NCBI GenBank assembly: GCA_019594025.1
Contig: JAFDUB010000030.1
Span: forward strand, 1 to 15,830
DNA from: Thermoplasmata archaeon
Lineage (GTDB): Archaea > Thermoplasmatota > Thermoplasmata > Halarchaeoplasmatales > Halarchaeoplasmataceae
Direction of reading: 5' to 3'
Length of the DNA: 15,830 nucleotides
Positions 1 through 10,400 of the stretch are shown in pieces. The notes under the pieces are model-generated. The model had not been told where the DNA came from. It worked only from the letters and a program-made list of their open reading frames with translations, and did not search any database. Position 1 is the first letter of the stretch; every line of letters begins with the position of its first letter. The position numbers and the translations under genes were made by a program.

Positions 1-822
1 ATGGCCGGACATGAACACATCTATGTTACCCTGGGAGATGTACCGCTCCAGCATCTCGTTGGATCCTTCATCCAATGTATGACCTCCTCCGAAGGGGTCG
101 TAGTAAGGGGCGTGGGTGACGATCACGTTCTGCTTGTCCTCTAACACCTGTGTGTCGATCCAGTCTATCTGGTCTTCAGTCAACGAGAGCTCTGATGTAT
201 CCAGAGATATGAAGTTGTAGTCCGAGTAAACGAACGAATACTCTGTAGGTGCAAGGACTGTTTCGTATATCTCGGTACCGTCGAACCGGTTATCGTGATT
301 TCCGATGGTGGTGTACACTGGGAATCCAGCGTTATCTATGACATCCATGACTGCATCGTATTCATCCCACTGTGAGTGCGGCGTCAAGTCTCCCGTATGT
401 AGCAAGAATTCTATACCATCCATATCATCAACGGCGGCCTGGAATATGTGATTCATGCCCTGGGTATCACCTATGACGGCGAACTCGAACTCCTTTTTTT
501 CAGGTGTTTCTATGGTTATGGTCCTCTCCGTTTTATCCGGGATATCGAGGTATATGAACGTTGTATCGATCTCGTGATCGTCCACACCTTCGATGGTTGA
601 ATCGATGTGACAGTTAGTGAGTTCTATTTTACCTTCAAAACCCTGTACTTCGATGAGCGTGTTCGGCGATATCGAACGTATACGTATTGCATCGGCAGAT
701 TCCTCTAAGATGATACCGCCCGTCACCTCGAGACCGTATCCTGGTTCTTCCGTACAACCCACGGTAAACAAAGAAAGCACGAGAACGAAGACCACCAACA
801 TAGTCGGCTCTTTACCCGTCAT
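1..822 (-). CDS. Lipoprotein calcineurin-like metallophosphoesterase (C-terminus cut by window edge)
   Basis: The frame is open from an ATG at 820-822 to base 1 (274 codons) with no stop, so the 3' end lies outside. Residues 8-22 are hydrophobic and end in TVGC, a lipobox with Cys23, so the protein is probably an exported lipid-anchored enzyme. Residues 24-110 look like a small beta-rich domain. From about 112 the metallophosphoesterase motifs appear in order: VIGDTQ (Asp119), TGD (144-145), GNHD (174-177), VTHAP (His237) and SGH (273-274), the start of the usual GHxH cut by the edge. Motif I is D-x-Q instead of the commoner D-x-H, a variant known in some members. The family hydrolyses phosphomono- or diesters with two metal ions; the substrate cannot be told. 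The ATG overlaps the TGA of the upstream gene (ATGA at 819-822), indicating co-transcription and translational coupling. Confidence 0.9.
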   Translation of the reverse strand, partial: MTGKEPTMLVVFVLVLSLFTVGCTEEPGYGLEVTGGIILEESADAIRIRSISPNTLIEVQGFEGKIELTNCHIDSTIEGVDDHEIDTTFIYLDIPDKTERTITIETPEKKEFEFAVIGDTQGMNHIFQAAVDDMDGIEFLLHTGDLTPHSQWDEYDAVMDVIDNAGFPVYTTIGNHDNRFDGTEIYETVLAPTEYSFVYSDYNFISLDTSELSLTEDQIDWIDTQVLEDKQNVIVTHAPYYDPFGGGHTLDEGSNEMLERYISQGNIDVFMSGH

Positions 823-2729
823 AACTCCAGCCCGATAAGTCTTATTTCAACTACGTTTCTAACACTCTGTTCTCCAGACAGACCTTCTCCTACCAGTCGT
901 AGTGGTGCCTCGTTTTCCTCTAACGGTTCACCATTGAACCTGGATGCCAATATCAGGGTGTCGTTGAAGGCCACATCTGCTATATCGAATGTGTAGCTGT
1001 AACCGTCCTCCGCGATCACCTCGACTTCGTACCCACGTTCCACCAAAGTCTCGTTCAGTGACCAGTGACTAAGGGTCTCACCGTCGTCAACAGCAGCTAT
1101 CAGTATCCATAAAGGTATACCTTCGTAGGTATCACCATCAACAGTGTATCCTTCAGTATGCACACCACATCCTACCAGAGAGCCGAAGACCATTGCTTCG
1201 TAATCTCTAACGATAGTTCCGTTCAAAGTGAGTGACCAGTTGGGAAGATCGTCGGGGATATCCGTCAGCTCGATCCTGACTATATTCCTTACACTCTGAC
1301 TTCCGCTTAGATGCTCTCCGACCAGTCTCAGCGGTGCGTCGCTTTCTGGTAGAGGCTCTCCGTTCAATTCGTTGGCGACTATGATGGTATCGTTTCTAGA
1401 AACCTGTTCTGAAGTGAAGGTGGTAGAAAAACCATCTCCAGCTTCCACCACAACGTTGTACCCTAGGTCCGCCAAGACGGTGTTGTACATGTAATGACCG
1501 TCCGGGGGGTCGCCTCCGTCCACGGCGGCGATGAGCTCCCATAGTGTCATCCCCGCAAATGTGTCCTCGCCATCCTGATATTCCGCTCGATGGAATGGGC
1601 AATTGGCAGCGCTCTCGAAGTACTGTTTATCGATGTTCCTGGTTTCCAATCCTATCACTTCCACCGACCAGTCCTCCTGGAGTGGTTTAACACGGATGTA
1701 TCTTACCATCTTATTCCACAGGTGTCCATCGGTGATGTGTGCCTCTTCGCTGACAAAGGCGATCCTAGGTCCGTCCTCCCATCCCGGCACGTTCTCACCG
1801 TCTTGTTCATAGGCAAGCATCATGGTTATATCTGCGTCCACGTCTAATTCGTTGAAATCCTCGTCGTATACCGGTACGTCTCCCTCGACTTGCCCCCGGG
1901 AATAAGTCATGGTATAGCCGTCCACCGCCTCCACTTCAAGAGTGTATTCCGTACCACTGTAAACGTTGGAGACCAGCTTTGTCATGTTCACACCTCTGTA
2001 GGTATTGGGCCCTCTTACCCTTCCTGTTGATCTGATACGGCTTCCATCTTGAACGTGATCATCCATATTCATCAATTCTTCTAAAGTGTGATCGTGTGTG
2101 GTGATACCTTCGAGAGTCACCAGTATTTCGATATCGCTGTAGGCATCTCTGATAACATCTATCTCATGGACGTTCTTGACCCATAGCGACCCTGCGGAGT
2201 TCTGTCGATCGAACTGTGAGTCTAGGGAGCGAGTCATTTTCAGATCGTCGTTACTGAATTCACCGTCCGGAGGTAGAACGGCTATCATGGGTCCGTCCTC
2301 CCAATCAGGTACGCTTATTCCGTTGTATTCATAGGCCAAAATTATGTCCCCCTGGACCTCCTTATTTTCCTCGGAAGGAAATATCTGAGAATAGGAAAAT
2401 AGTTGAGAGTAGCCGTCGGTTGCGGTAACTTCAAGTATATCCGTCCTTTCCATATCACTTACAAGTTCATTCAAAGGAACTCCCTGGTATTCGGCTTCCT
2501 CATTCCAGTTATCGAACCTATTCTGAAAGCTGATAGTTCCGGATGTACTTTCCATCGCTCGGATATCTTCAGAACTAAAGTGTCCTCCTTCGACAAAAAT
2601 AAATTCTGAACCGTTTAGATCGTCTGGGTCCTCACTGGAGTACTGGTATAAGTAAAGCAGTGGAACGGCTATAAGCAGTATCGCGACCACGGCAACTAGG
2701 GCAGTTTTTGTTTTTTTATCTTCTAACAT
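819..2729 (-). CDS. Membrane-anchored protein with four tandem SUOX/molybdopterin-binding-fold-like domains
   Basis: A 636-residue protein. A single hydrophobic helix at about 9-28 after a charged N-terminus (MLEDKKTKT) makes it an anchored extracytoplasmic protein. The rest is four related domains at about 41-193, 199-348, 353-488 and 497-633. Each carries the pattern Y.G(V/M/I)(P/N/T)L..L...V, then a 'V.A.DGY...F/Y' strand, then 'ND.I..A...NG..(L/V)P' and a final 'V(R/K)...(E/R)I' strand. This resembles the fold of the oxidoreductase molybdopterin-binding (sulfite oxidase) family as found in archaeal secreted repeat proteins; that assignment is inference from the pattern. Domains 3 and 4 are close relatives (both have APLRLVGE.LSG.QSVRN); 1 and 2 form a second pair (both have P.WEDGP.IA). 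No cofactor-binding residue is evident, so binding or structural roles are as likely as catalysis. The start is supported by GAGGT (2736-2740) six bases before the ATG. It ends in the ATGA overlap with the phosphoesterase gene. Confidence 0.82.
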   Translation of the reverse strand: MLEDKKTKTALVAVVAILLIAVPLLYLYQYSSEDPDDLNGSEFIFVEGGHFSSEDIRAMESTSGTISFQNRFDNWNEEAEYQGVPLNELVSDMERTDILEVTATDGYSQLFSYSQIFPSEENKEVQGDIILAYEYNGISVPDWEDGPMIAVLPPDGEFSNDDLKMTRSLDSQFDRQNSAGSLWVKNVHEIDVIRDAYSDIEILVTLEGITTHDHTLEELMNMDDHVQDGSRIRSTGRVRGPNTYRGVNMTKLVSNVYSGTEYTLEVEAVDGYTMTYSRGQVEGDVPVYDEDFNELDVDADITMMLAYEQDGENVPGWEDGPRIAFVSEEAHITDGHLWNKMVRYIRVKPLQEDWSVEVIGLETRNIDKQYFESAANCPFHRAEYQDGEDTFAGMTLWELIAAVDGGDPPDGHYMYNTVLADLGYNVVVEAGDGFSTTFTSEQVSRNDTIIVANELNGEPLPESDAPLRLVGEHLSGSQSVRNIVRIELTDIPDDLPNWSLTLNGTIVRDYEAMVFGSLVGCGVHTEGYTVDGDTYEGIPLWILIAAVDDGETLSHWSLNETLVERGYEVEVIAEDGYSYTFDIADVAFNDTLILASRFNGEPLEENEAPLRLVGEGLSGEQSVRNVVEIRLIGLEL

Positions 2730-2742
2730 GATGATACCTCGT

Positions 2743-2773
2743 TATGCTTATTCAAGCATATCTGATATTTTAA
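2743..2773 (-). promoter_or_regulatory. Candidate promoter and operator-like palindrome upstream of the SUOX-like gene
   Basis: Read on the minus strand, an A-rich stretch and TTAAAATATC (2764-2773) resemble an archaeal BRE/TATA pair, about 40 bases before the ATG at 2729. Directly downstream lies TATGCTTATTCAAGCATA (2743-2760), with perfect 7-bp arms TATGCTT/AAGCATA around four bases. It covers the region between the TATA-like box and the expected transcription start, where a bound repressor would block initiation. The same short gap also serves the divergent methyltransferase gene. The base match is seen; the regulatory role is inferred. Confidence 0.4.
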
Positions 2774-2833
2774 CCTTTTCGCACTCAAAATATTTGAATA
2801 AATACAAATACTATGTTCATACTGGTGATCGAG

Positions 2834-3580
2834 ATGTCTAAAAAGGAATGGTTCGAAGACCAATGGTTCTGGGAGGAGTACAGACCCATCCTTTTTCCTA
2901 AGGAGAGACTTCAAAGTACCAGTAGCCAGGTGGACCGATTCATCGATCTTCTTGAGCTACGAGAAGGGGCAAAGATACTGGACCTAGCCTGCGGTGTAGG
3001 CAGGCACTCCTTGGAATTAGCTAGAAGAGGCTACGAAGTCACCGGGTTAGACTTATCTGAAACTTACATGAAAGATGCATCGAAGAGGGCTGAAGAGGAG
3101 GGATTGAACGTAGAATTTGTTACCGAGGATATGAGGACCTTTGTGGGGGAGGAGTACTACGACGCGGCCATCAATTTCTGGTCCTCCTTCGGATACTTTG
3201 AAGAGGAAGAGGATAATTATCAGGTGCTGGAAAACGTTTACACCTCTTTGAAGAAAGGGGGGATATTCCTCATAGATGTTATGGGAAAGGAGATAATGGA
3301 CCGGATCTACACCGAGCGGGATTGGAGTCGAATTGATGATGGTTTTTTTCTAGAAGAACGTTATCTTAAAAATAACGGCGAGTATCTGGAGAGCGACTGG
3401 ATTCTGATCAAAGATGGGAAGGTGAAAGAGCACAAATTTATCTACAAACTTTACACTGAAAGGGAGATTAGGGACCTGTTGATAAGGGCCGGCTTCTCTT
3501 CGATCGAGATCTATGGCGACCTTTACGGATCAGAGTACAGCGGTGAAGCTGAACGGTTGATCGCTGTCGGTGAAAGATAA
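2834..3580 (+). CDS. Class I SAM-dependent methyltransferase
   Basis: A 248-residue cytosolic protein. I choose the ATG at 2834 over the in-frame ATG at 2813 because GGTGATC (2824-2830), a good match to the anti-SD, lies just before it and the natural N-terminus MSKKEWFEDQWFW follows. The Rossmann-type SAM-binding core is clear: motif I ILDLACGVGRHSLELARRG (48-66), the acidic end of strand 2 in GLDLS (Asp73), VTEDMR (96-101), the strand DAAINFWSSFGYF (110-122) and GIFLIDVMG (143-151). A beta-rich C-terminal part (about 150-248) is typical of small-molecule methyltransferases of this size. The substrate cannot be predicted. It stands alone, divergent from the SUOX-like gene and convergent with the sulfotransferase-like gene. 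Confidence 0.88.
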   Translation: MSKKEWFEDQWFWEEYRPILFPKERLQSTSSQVDRFIDLLELREGAKILDLACGVGRHSLELARRGYEVTGLDLSETYMKDASKRAEEEGLNVEFVTEDMRTFVGEEYYDAAINFWSSFGYFEEEEDNYQVLENVYTSLKKGGIFLIDVMGKEIMDRIYTERDWSRIDDGFFLEERYLKNNGEYLESDWILIKDGKVKEHKFIYKLYTEREIRDLLIRAGFSSIEIYGDLYGSEYSGEAERLIAVGER

Positions 3581-3632
3581 ATGATTATCGAATTCACATC
3601 ATCTTATAAATTAAAGGTGTTTTCGAGCTCGC

Positions 3633-4205
3633 TCAATCCGCTCTATTCCGGTACAGTTCCTCGTCGACGACTGCCAACATCTTTTTTACGTCCAGCGAGC
3701 CGCCTAAGAAGGCTGAGACGCTTTCCAGCACCGGTTCGGGATAACTCATTATATCGTTGTAGCTGAGATAGATGACGTTCATGTTAGGATGTGATTTGAT
3801 ATTGTCCTTCAAGATGATCCTGTAGTTTTTGAGTATCTGTTTTAACTCCGCTTTAGATAGCTCTTCGTCTGTCCCCTTCCGTTTCAGCATCTTTTCCTGC
3901 GACTCGATGACCTCGTCGAGCTCACGCTCCATGAAGACCACCTTGTAGCGATATCCTTCTGGAAGGAACTTGATCAGCTCTCCCAGTACCTTGACCGCCT
4001 TACCCTTTGCCTCCTCCAACCACTCCGTATCATCGGGAAGCTTCTTTACCCTCTCATACTCGTAATATCCTTTGGGATTGTCCTCGTCCGCCTCCCTTAT
4101 CTCATCTGTAAGAACGTCCAATCCTCCCTTCTCCATCATCTCCATCATCATGGAGGTCCCGCTCCTGGGAAGGCCGGAAACTATCACTATGGTTTCATTG
4201 TCCAT
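3633..4205 (-). CDS. Small sulfotransferase-family P-loop protein
   Basis: A 190-residue protein. The N-terminus has the nucleotide-binding loop GLPRSGTS (11-18) right after the first beta-strand, as in PAPS-dependent sulfotransferases, followed by NPKGYYEYERV (43-53), also typical of sulfotransferase-like proteins. A second conserved area, VVFMERELDEVIESQEKML (79-97), matches the region that in the family contacts the 3'-phosphate of PAPS, and YLSYNDIMSYPEPVLESVSAFLG (146-168) matches the C-terminal 'y..l..dP...v..i..FLG' segment. It is shorter than typical sulfotransferases (250-300), so sulfuryl transfer is plausible but unproven; it may be a related nucleotide-binding protein. The start is supported by GAGAGGT (minus strand, 4213-4219). 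The gene has its own promoter-like sequence and no operon partner. Confidence 0.8.
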   Translation of the reverse strand: MDNETIVIVSGLPRSGTSMMMEMMEKGGLDVLTDEIREADEDNPKGYYEYERVKKLPDDTEWLEEAKGKAVKVLGELIKFLPEGYRYKVVFMERELDEVIESQEKMLKRKGTDEELSKAELKQILKNYRIILKDNIKSHPNMNVIYLSYNDIMSYPEPVLESVSAFLGGSLDVKKMLAVVDEELYRNRAD

Positions 4206-4248
4206 CGCTATTACCTCTCGGTTGCTGGTTTAACCTAAGATGAGATGG

Positions 4249-4264
4249 TTATAATAACTTTCCT
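4249..4264 (-). promoter_or_regulatory. Candidate archaeal promoter of the sulfotransferase-like gene
   Basis: On the minus strand AGGAAAG is followed by TTATTATAA (4249-4257), a BRE/TATA-like arrangement. Transcription would start near 4228 and leave a leader of about 23 bases that includes the ribosome-binding site. Assigned by motif and spacing only. Confidence 0.45.
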
Positions 4265-4301
4265 TTATTTGAAGCATGATTACTTGCTGTGAACGGGTTC
4301 C

Positions 4302-4321
4302 GGTAAATGAAGGCATTTACC
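4302..4321. repeat. 20-bp hyphenated palindrome between two minus-strand genes
   Basis: GGTAAATGAAGGCATTTACC has perfect 8-bp arms around AAGG. It lies about 45 bp upstream of the sulfotransferase TATA-like box and about 80 bp downstream of the giant gene's stop. It could be a regulator site for the former or an RNA hairpin ending the latter; no T-run follows it on the minus strand, which slightly favours a protein-binding site. Confidence 0.5.
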
Positions 4322-4364
4322 TAAGCCTATCACCGAGTATATCAGCTTTGATATTTTCTATTCG

Positions 4365-4379
4365 ATCCTAAGATAGGAT
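4365..4379. terminator. Weak hairpin downstream of the giant surface-protein gene
   Basis: ATCCTA-AGA-TAGGAT is a 6-bp stem with a three-base loop, 25 bases past the stop of the giant gene on the minus strand. There is no U-tract after it, so a termination role is doubtful. Confidence 0.2.
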
Positions 4380-4403
4380 GAAAGGATCCTCTTGAAGTCA
4401 TTT

Positions 4404-7400
4404 TTAATCTAACGGCGGCTGGTCTTCAGTGGGACTCTGATCCGTTTGTGTTTCCTCGGGGTCTAGATGAGGATCATCCTGCTGTGGCATTTGTTCCGTA
4501 TTTCCACCCTTTGACTTCTTTTTGAGTAACATCACCACGGCTAAAATCACGAATACCACCAATATAACCGCCAAGAGCAGCCATGTATTGAGACCGGATT
4601 CACTCGGGTCGGTAGGTTCTGGGTCATCCTCGATCTCTCGGAACACTGCGGTGATTGTTTTATCCTCGTCCATGGTGAAGGTGATACTTTCATCCGTACC
4701 ATTGTGCGCTCCAGTCCATTCGACGAACTTCCAACCATCTTCTGCAACGGCAGTCAGCGTCACACTTGTGCCCTGTTCATAGAGTTCTTCTTCCGGCAGC
4801 ACGCTACCTTGACCTTGGTGATTCAAGTTTAAGGTATGAACCACTACATCGCCCACTCTGATCGCTATGCTTTCGTCTCCAAGACGTATGTAGAACAATC
4901 CTGAGCTTTCGAATATGTAGGTTTCATCCACCGGTACCGTTTCTCCCGGTTCAACGGTCCATCCCTGGATCAAGGTACCTCCCATGGTTAGTTCTATCGA
5001 CCCTTCAGATGTACCAACGTTCTCTATCTCGGCTGTTATACCTACGGTCAGCGGTTCATCACCTTCAGTTGGATTAACGACAAAGTTAGTTATCCTGAAT
5101 TCAGCTTCGGCTTCTGTAAATACTGCGGTTACATTCTTGTCTTCGCTCATATGTACTTCCGCAGGGAGGTGTGAACCGGAGATATCTCCTCTCCACTCTA
5201 CGAACTGCCAACCCGGATTCGGTGTAACTGTAAGTGTGACGATAGTACCCTCAGGATAATCCAGCAAATCCGGGTCTATGTTCACCGTACCCATGCCTTC
5301 CACGCTTATTATGAGTTCGTATCTGTTTACATCTTCCTCTACAAAGTGAGCTGTCAGTTGTTTGTCACTGTCCATGGTGGTGGAAATGATGTTATGTTGA
5401 GCTTCACCCGGTGGATAGTCACCCGTCCAGTGGCTGAATACCCAACCTTCGTGAGGGAAGGCTTCTATCAATACGAATGTATCAACTTCGTATTCGTGCA
5501 CACCCGTCGGAGGTTCGGTCCACCCATTTCCAATCACATCCATAGTCAATGTGTAGATTTCGTCTTCTAAAACAGTAAGTGTAGCTTGGTCGCTGAAACC
5601 ATCATATGTACCGGTTACTGTCCATGTTCCAGCATTCTCGGAGGTATATTCATTGTATGTCCAATATCCTCCGGCACCTGAATTGATACTCCATGTGGTA
5701 TCGTCGGTTACGTCTCCGATCTCATTATCATCTTCATCGTAGGCGGTTGCGGTATATGATTGAGAAGCCCCAACATCTATACTTGCTTCCTGGGGCTCTA
5801 TGATCATATAAGACACAGGTTTGGATTCAACTGTTAAATAAGCGGTCCCGGATATCTCTCCATAGGTGCCGGTAACCGCCCAATAGCCTGCATTTTCCGA
5901 GTGATAGACGTTGTTATCCCAGTAACCGCCTGCGTTGCTATCAATGCTCCAATGGGTATCCGCTGTGACATCTTCTATTTCATTATCATATCCATCATAT
6001 GCAACCGCAGTATACTCTTGCGTATCTCCGGCAGTTATGGTCGATTGCTGTGGTGATATCTCGATCCTAATTACATCACCGGGATCAACTATCAGCGTTG
6101 CAGTATCTAAAACGCCATCGTATGTACCCATAACCGTCCAGGTTCCTGCAAACTCAGAATGATATCGTCTGTTGGACCATGAACCCCCTGCATCCTCTTC
6201 TATACTGTAAGTAGGTAATACTTCTCCCTTTTCGTTACCGAACACATCATAAGCATATGCAGTATAATCTACATAATCTCCGGCGGTGATGGTTTCTTCC
6301 TCTGGTGAGATAACGATGCTGTGTACGTCGCCGGCGAGTACTCTCAAGTTTGCGGTATCTTCCATACCATAATACACACCAGTCACGATCCACTCATCGG
6401 CATACTGTGAAAAGTACACATTGTCATCCCAGTAACCGCCAGCATCCTCTTCTATAGACCATGTAGTTTCATCAGTCACATCTCCTTTATCACCACCGTA
6501 TTCATCGTAGGCCCTGGCGGTGTATTCTATGGAATCACCTGCGCTGATGGACCCATAATCTGGTGATATAACGATGTAACTGATCTCGAACTCGATGGTG
6601 AAGGTGACAGTATCCGTTGCTGAATTACCGGCCTTATCATATGCTCTTACATCCACCGTGTGTTCTCCTTCGGCTAGATCTGTGAATATGTGGGTTGTTT
6701 GAAGTTCTTTATCCTGCCATGTACCTTGGTTTATTCTAACTTCATAATTATCGATTCCAGAGATCTCATCATCACCGATCCACTCTACCGTGACTTCAGT
6801 AGTGTCGAATTCTTCTCCTTCTTCAGGAGAGATTATAGAAACGGTGGGATCCGATACATCCACGATGAAAGTGACACTGTCTAAGGCATCATTCCCGGCT
6901 TTATCAGTGACCCTCACTTCAACGGTTCTATGACCCTCTTCTAGATCTTGGAAAGTGTATGAAGTGTCCATATCTAAGTGTTCCCAATCTCCATCATCTA
7001 ACCTTATCTCGTAGTGATCTATACCGGAGATATCATCGCTGCCATCCCACTCAACGGTAACCTCCGTCGAACCAAATATCTCCCCTTCATCGGGAGATGT
7101 GATGCTGACCGTCGGGTCAGAAACATCCACAACGAAGGTTACGGGATCAACGGCTGAGTTATCGGCATTGTCCGTTGCCCTAACATCTACCGTGTGACTT
7201 CCTTCATCAAGATCGGTGAAATCATGTGTTGTTTGTAGTCCTTTGTGGATCCATTCGCCTCCATCGATCCGTATCTCGTAATAGTCTATACCGGATGTAT
7301 CATCGCTTCCCGTCCATTCCACCGTCACTTCGACTGATGGGATGGCTTCTCCGTCGGACGGTGATGTGATATCGACAGACGGAGCGGTCACATCTACTGT

Positions 7401-10400
7401 GAAATTAACGTCATCAGTATCCGTGTTGTTGGCGAAATCGAAGGCTCTCACGTACACGGTGTGTTCACCATCTGCTACGCCTTCCAAAATATATTCAGTG
7501 TCATTTCCAACGTTCATCCAGTCTTCATCGTTCAATCTTATCTCGTAGTGGGATATTCCGGTTTCATCGTCGCTACCGATCCACTGAACGGTGATATCGG
7601 AGACGTTGAAAATTTGACCTTCATCTGGTGAGGTTATTGTGACTGTAGGCGGGGTTATATCAACTGTGAAGGTAACACTGTCAGTCGCATTGTTTCCTGC
7701 ATTGTCGGTCACCCTAACGTCAACGGTGTGGTCACCTTCCTCCAGATCGGTGAACTGGTGAGATGTATTCAGACCTACGTTGGTCCATTCACCTCCATCG
7801 ATTCGTATCTCATAGTAGTCTATGCCCGAAGCATCATCGCTGCCGGTCCATTCTACGGTTATGTTGACTGAAGATATTACTTCTCCGTCGTATGGTGAGA
7901 CGATGTCGATAAGGGGGTCGGTCAAATCCACTATGAAGGTAACGTTGTCCACCGCGCTGTTGTTGGCATGGTCGAGGGCTCTTACATCTACGGTATGCTC
8001 CCCGTCTGTTAATCCTTCGAAAATGTACTCGGTATCCGTTCCCACGTTATCCCATTCTCCTTCATTCAGTCGTATCTCGTAATGGGATATCCCGGAACCC
8101 ATGTCGCTACCCGTCCATTCCACCGTAACGTTACCGGTAGAAAATACATCACCATCGCCGGGAGATATTATCTCTACGTTGGGATCGGTGACATCTACGG
8201 TGAATGTAACGTTGTCAGTTGCGTTGTTACCTGCGTTATCGGTAACTCTAACATATACGGTATGAATTCCTTCCTCCAGATCGGTGAATAGATGAGTTGT
8301 GTTTAGGGCCTTGTATATCCAATCTTCTTCTCCTATTTTTACCTCGTAGTAGTCTATACCGGATACATCATCACTTCCGGTCCATTCCACCGTCACATTT
8401 GTAGATGAAAAGGCTTCTCCGTCGGATGGTGAGGTTATTTCTACGTTGGGTTCGGTTAAATCCACTATGAATTTTACCGTGTCCAATGCAGAATTGTTAG
8501 CAGTATCGTATACTTTTACATCGACGGTATATTCACCTTCTTCCAAACCGCTGAACTGATGCGTAGTATTCCCCCCTTTATCTATCCATTCTCCCCCCTC
8601 GATCCGTATACTATAACTCACCGTTCCGGACCCATTAGTACCACCCAGCCATTCCACAGTAACCTCGGCTGACGCAAATACTTGTCCGTCGTATGGCGAT
8701 GTTATACCCACCGCTACAGGTTGATACCACAACAGAGGATAAGTTGCATTTTCTATCATCCACCAGGTGTCGGTGAAGTCCCAGGCCTCATCTGTAAAAG
8801 TGGTCTGCGTTTTCATTTCTGTGGTGTTCTTACCGGTTCCCATCGCACTTCCAGTCTGTCCCGATGTTTGATTGTCCCAGAAATTTGCTATATCCGCATA
8901 TCCGCCGGAGGGGTCTCTACTGCCTACCAATCCGCCTACGTTAGAATCACCTGATACGTATCCTGTGGAGTAGGAATATTCTACTGCTGCACGATCGTTC
9001 CGTCCTATCAATCCGCCGATTGTACTGGATCCGTACACATCACCCCGTGCATACGTATTAGATACGGTACAAACATCATTGAATCCGATCAGTCCGCCGG
9101 CCCAGGTACCGCCATATACATCCACATCTGCGTAAGAATGTTCTACAGAACCCATCCAGGTTCTTCCTATCAAACCTCCAACATTAAAACCTCCGTTCAC
9201 AACCCCGGTCACATATGATCGTGAGATGGTACTGTATTCTGTATAACCCGCGATACCGCCGGTATATCCTCCGCCTTGTATCTCCACATCCACGAGTCCA
9301 ACATCTTTGATCTCCGCGTATTCGGTCACCCCGAATAAACCTATATGATCACTTGTTCGATTGATGTAGAGTCCTGTGATCTTGTGTCCGTCACCGTCTA
9401 AGCTTCCGTTAAACCGGTCTTCAAACGTACCTACCGGTAAAAAGCCTGCATCGTCGTTCCAGAATCTTGTTTCACTGCCATCGATATCGTTAACGATCAG
9501 ATAATGTGCGGTGATATCGTCCTTCATGTTCTGTAAGTCATAAACATCGTAGATCAGATACGGGTCTTCAGGAGTCCCTTCGCCGGTTGGAAGGGGCTGC
9601 CACCACAGTAAAGGATAGGTCATACCCTCGATCATCTTCCAGATGTCTTCAAAGTCCCAACCTGCATCGGTAAAAGTGCTTTGAGTCTGCATCTCTGCAG
9701 TGGTCTTGGGTTCTCCTTTACCGGTATCGCTTCGACCGGAGGTTTCCTGGTCGTAAAAGCTGTTGGCCACTACACCGTTGCTCCATCCTACAAGACCTCC
9801 TAGAGCGCCGCTTCCGCTAACAAATCCGGTGGAATATGAATCGTATATATCACCGCCTAGATTGAGTCCCACAAGGCCACCTACTTGGATCTCTCCTGTA
9901 ACGTTAGCTAAACTGTAAGAGTTATCGATGGTACCTGTGTTTTGACCTACAAAACCTCCCGCATCGTGATCGATGCCTTTTACATCTCCTGCTGAAAATG
10001 ATCCCGATATTATCCCGCGGTTGATCCCGACGAGTCCTCCCGAACGAGCCTTTCCGTCCACGTGTACCGTGCTGTAAGAAACAGATACGGTCCCTACATT
10101 GTCTCCGAAAAGGCCGCCGATGTATTCTCCGGTACCATGAACGAACCCGGTAGTATAAGTATTGTTCACTACGCCTCTGTTGAGTCCGGCAAGTCCGCCT
10201 GTAGTCGCGTTTCCTTTTACACTGAGTTCTGTCAGACCCATATCAAAAACGGAGCCCGTGTCTCCAATATCACCGAAAAGACCGATATGTGTAGTCTCCG
10301 GACGATCGATATATAACAGATGTATCGTATGATCATTTCCGTCAAAATTCCCCACGAATTGGTCCCCACTTGTTCCCAAAGGCACAAAGCCCTGGCCTGA

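Noticed and set aside
1590..1847. ORFs on the plus strand within the SUOX-like gene and throughout the giant gene
   Set aside because: They mirror the strongly supported minus-strand frames, lack ribosome-binding sites and have no recognisable protein pattern.
2813..2833. Longer start of the first methyltransferase (ATG at 2813)
   Set aside because: The seven extra residues overlap the ribosome-binding site of the ATG at 2834 and add nothing typical of the family.
6586..8711. Regular repeats resembling a CRISPR array
   Set aside because: The period is about 270 bp, the repeats are diverged and the whole stretch is one coding frame of Ig-like domains.
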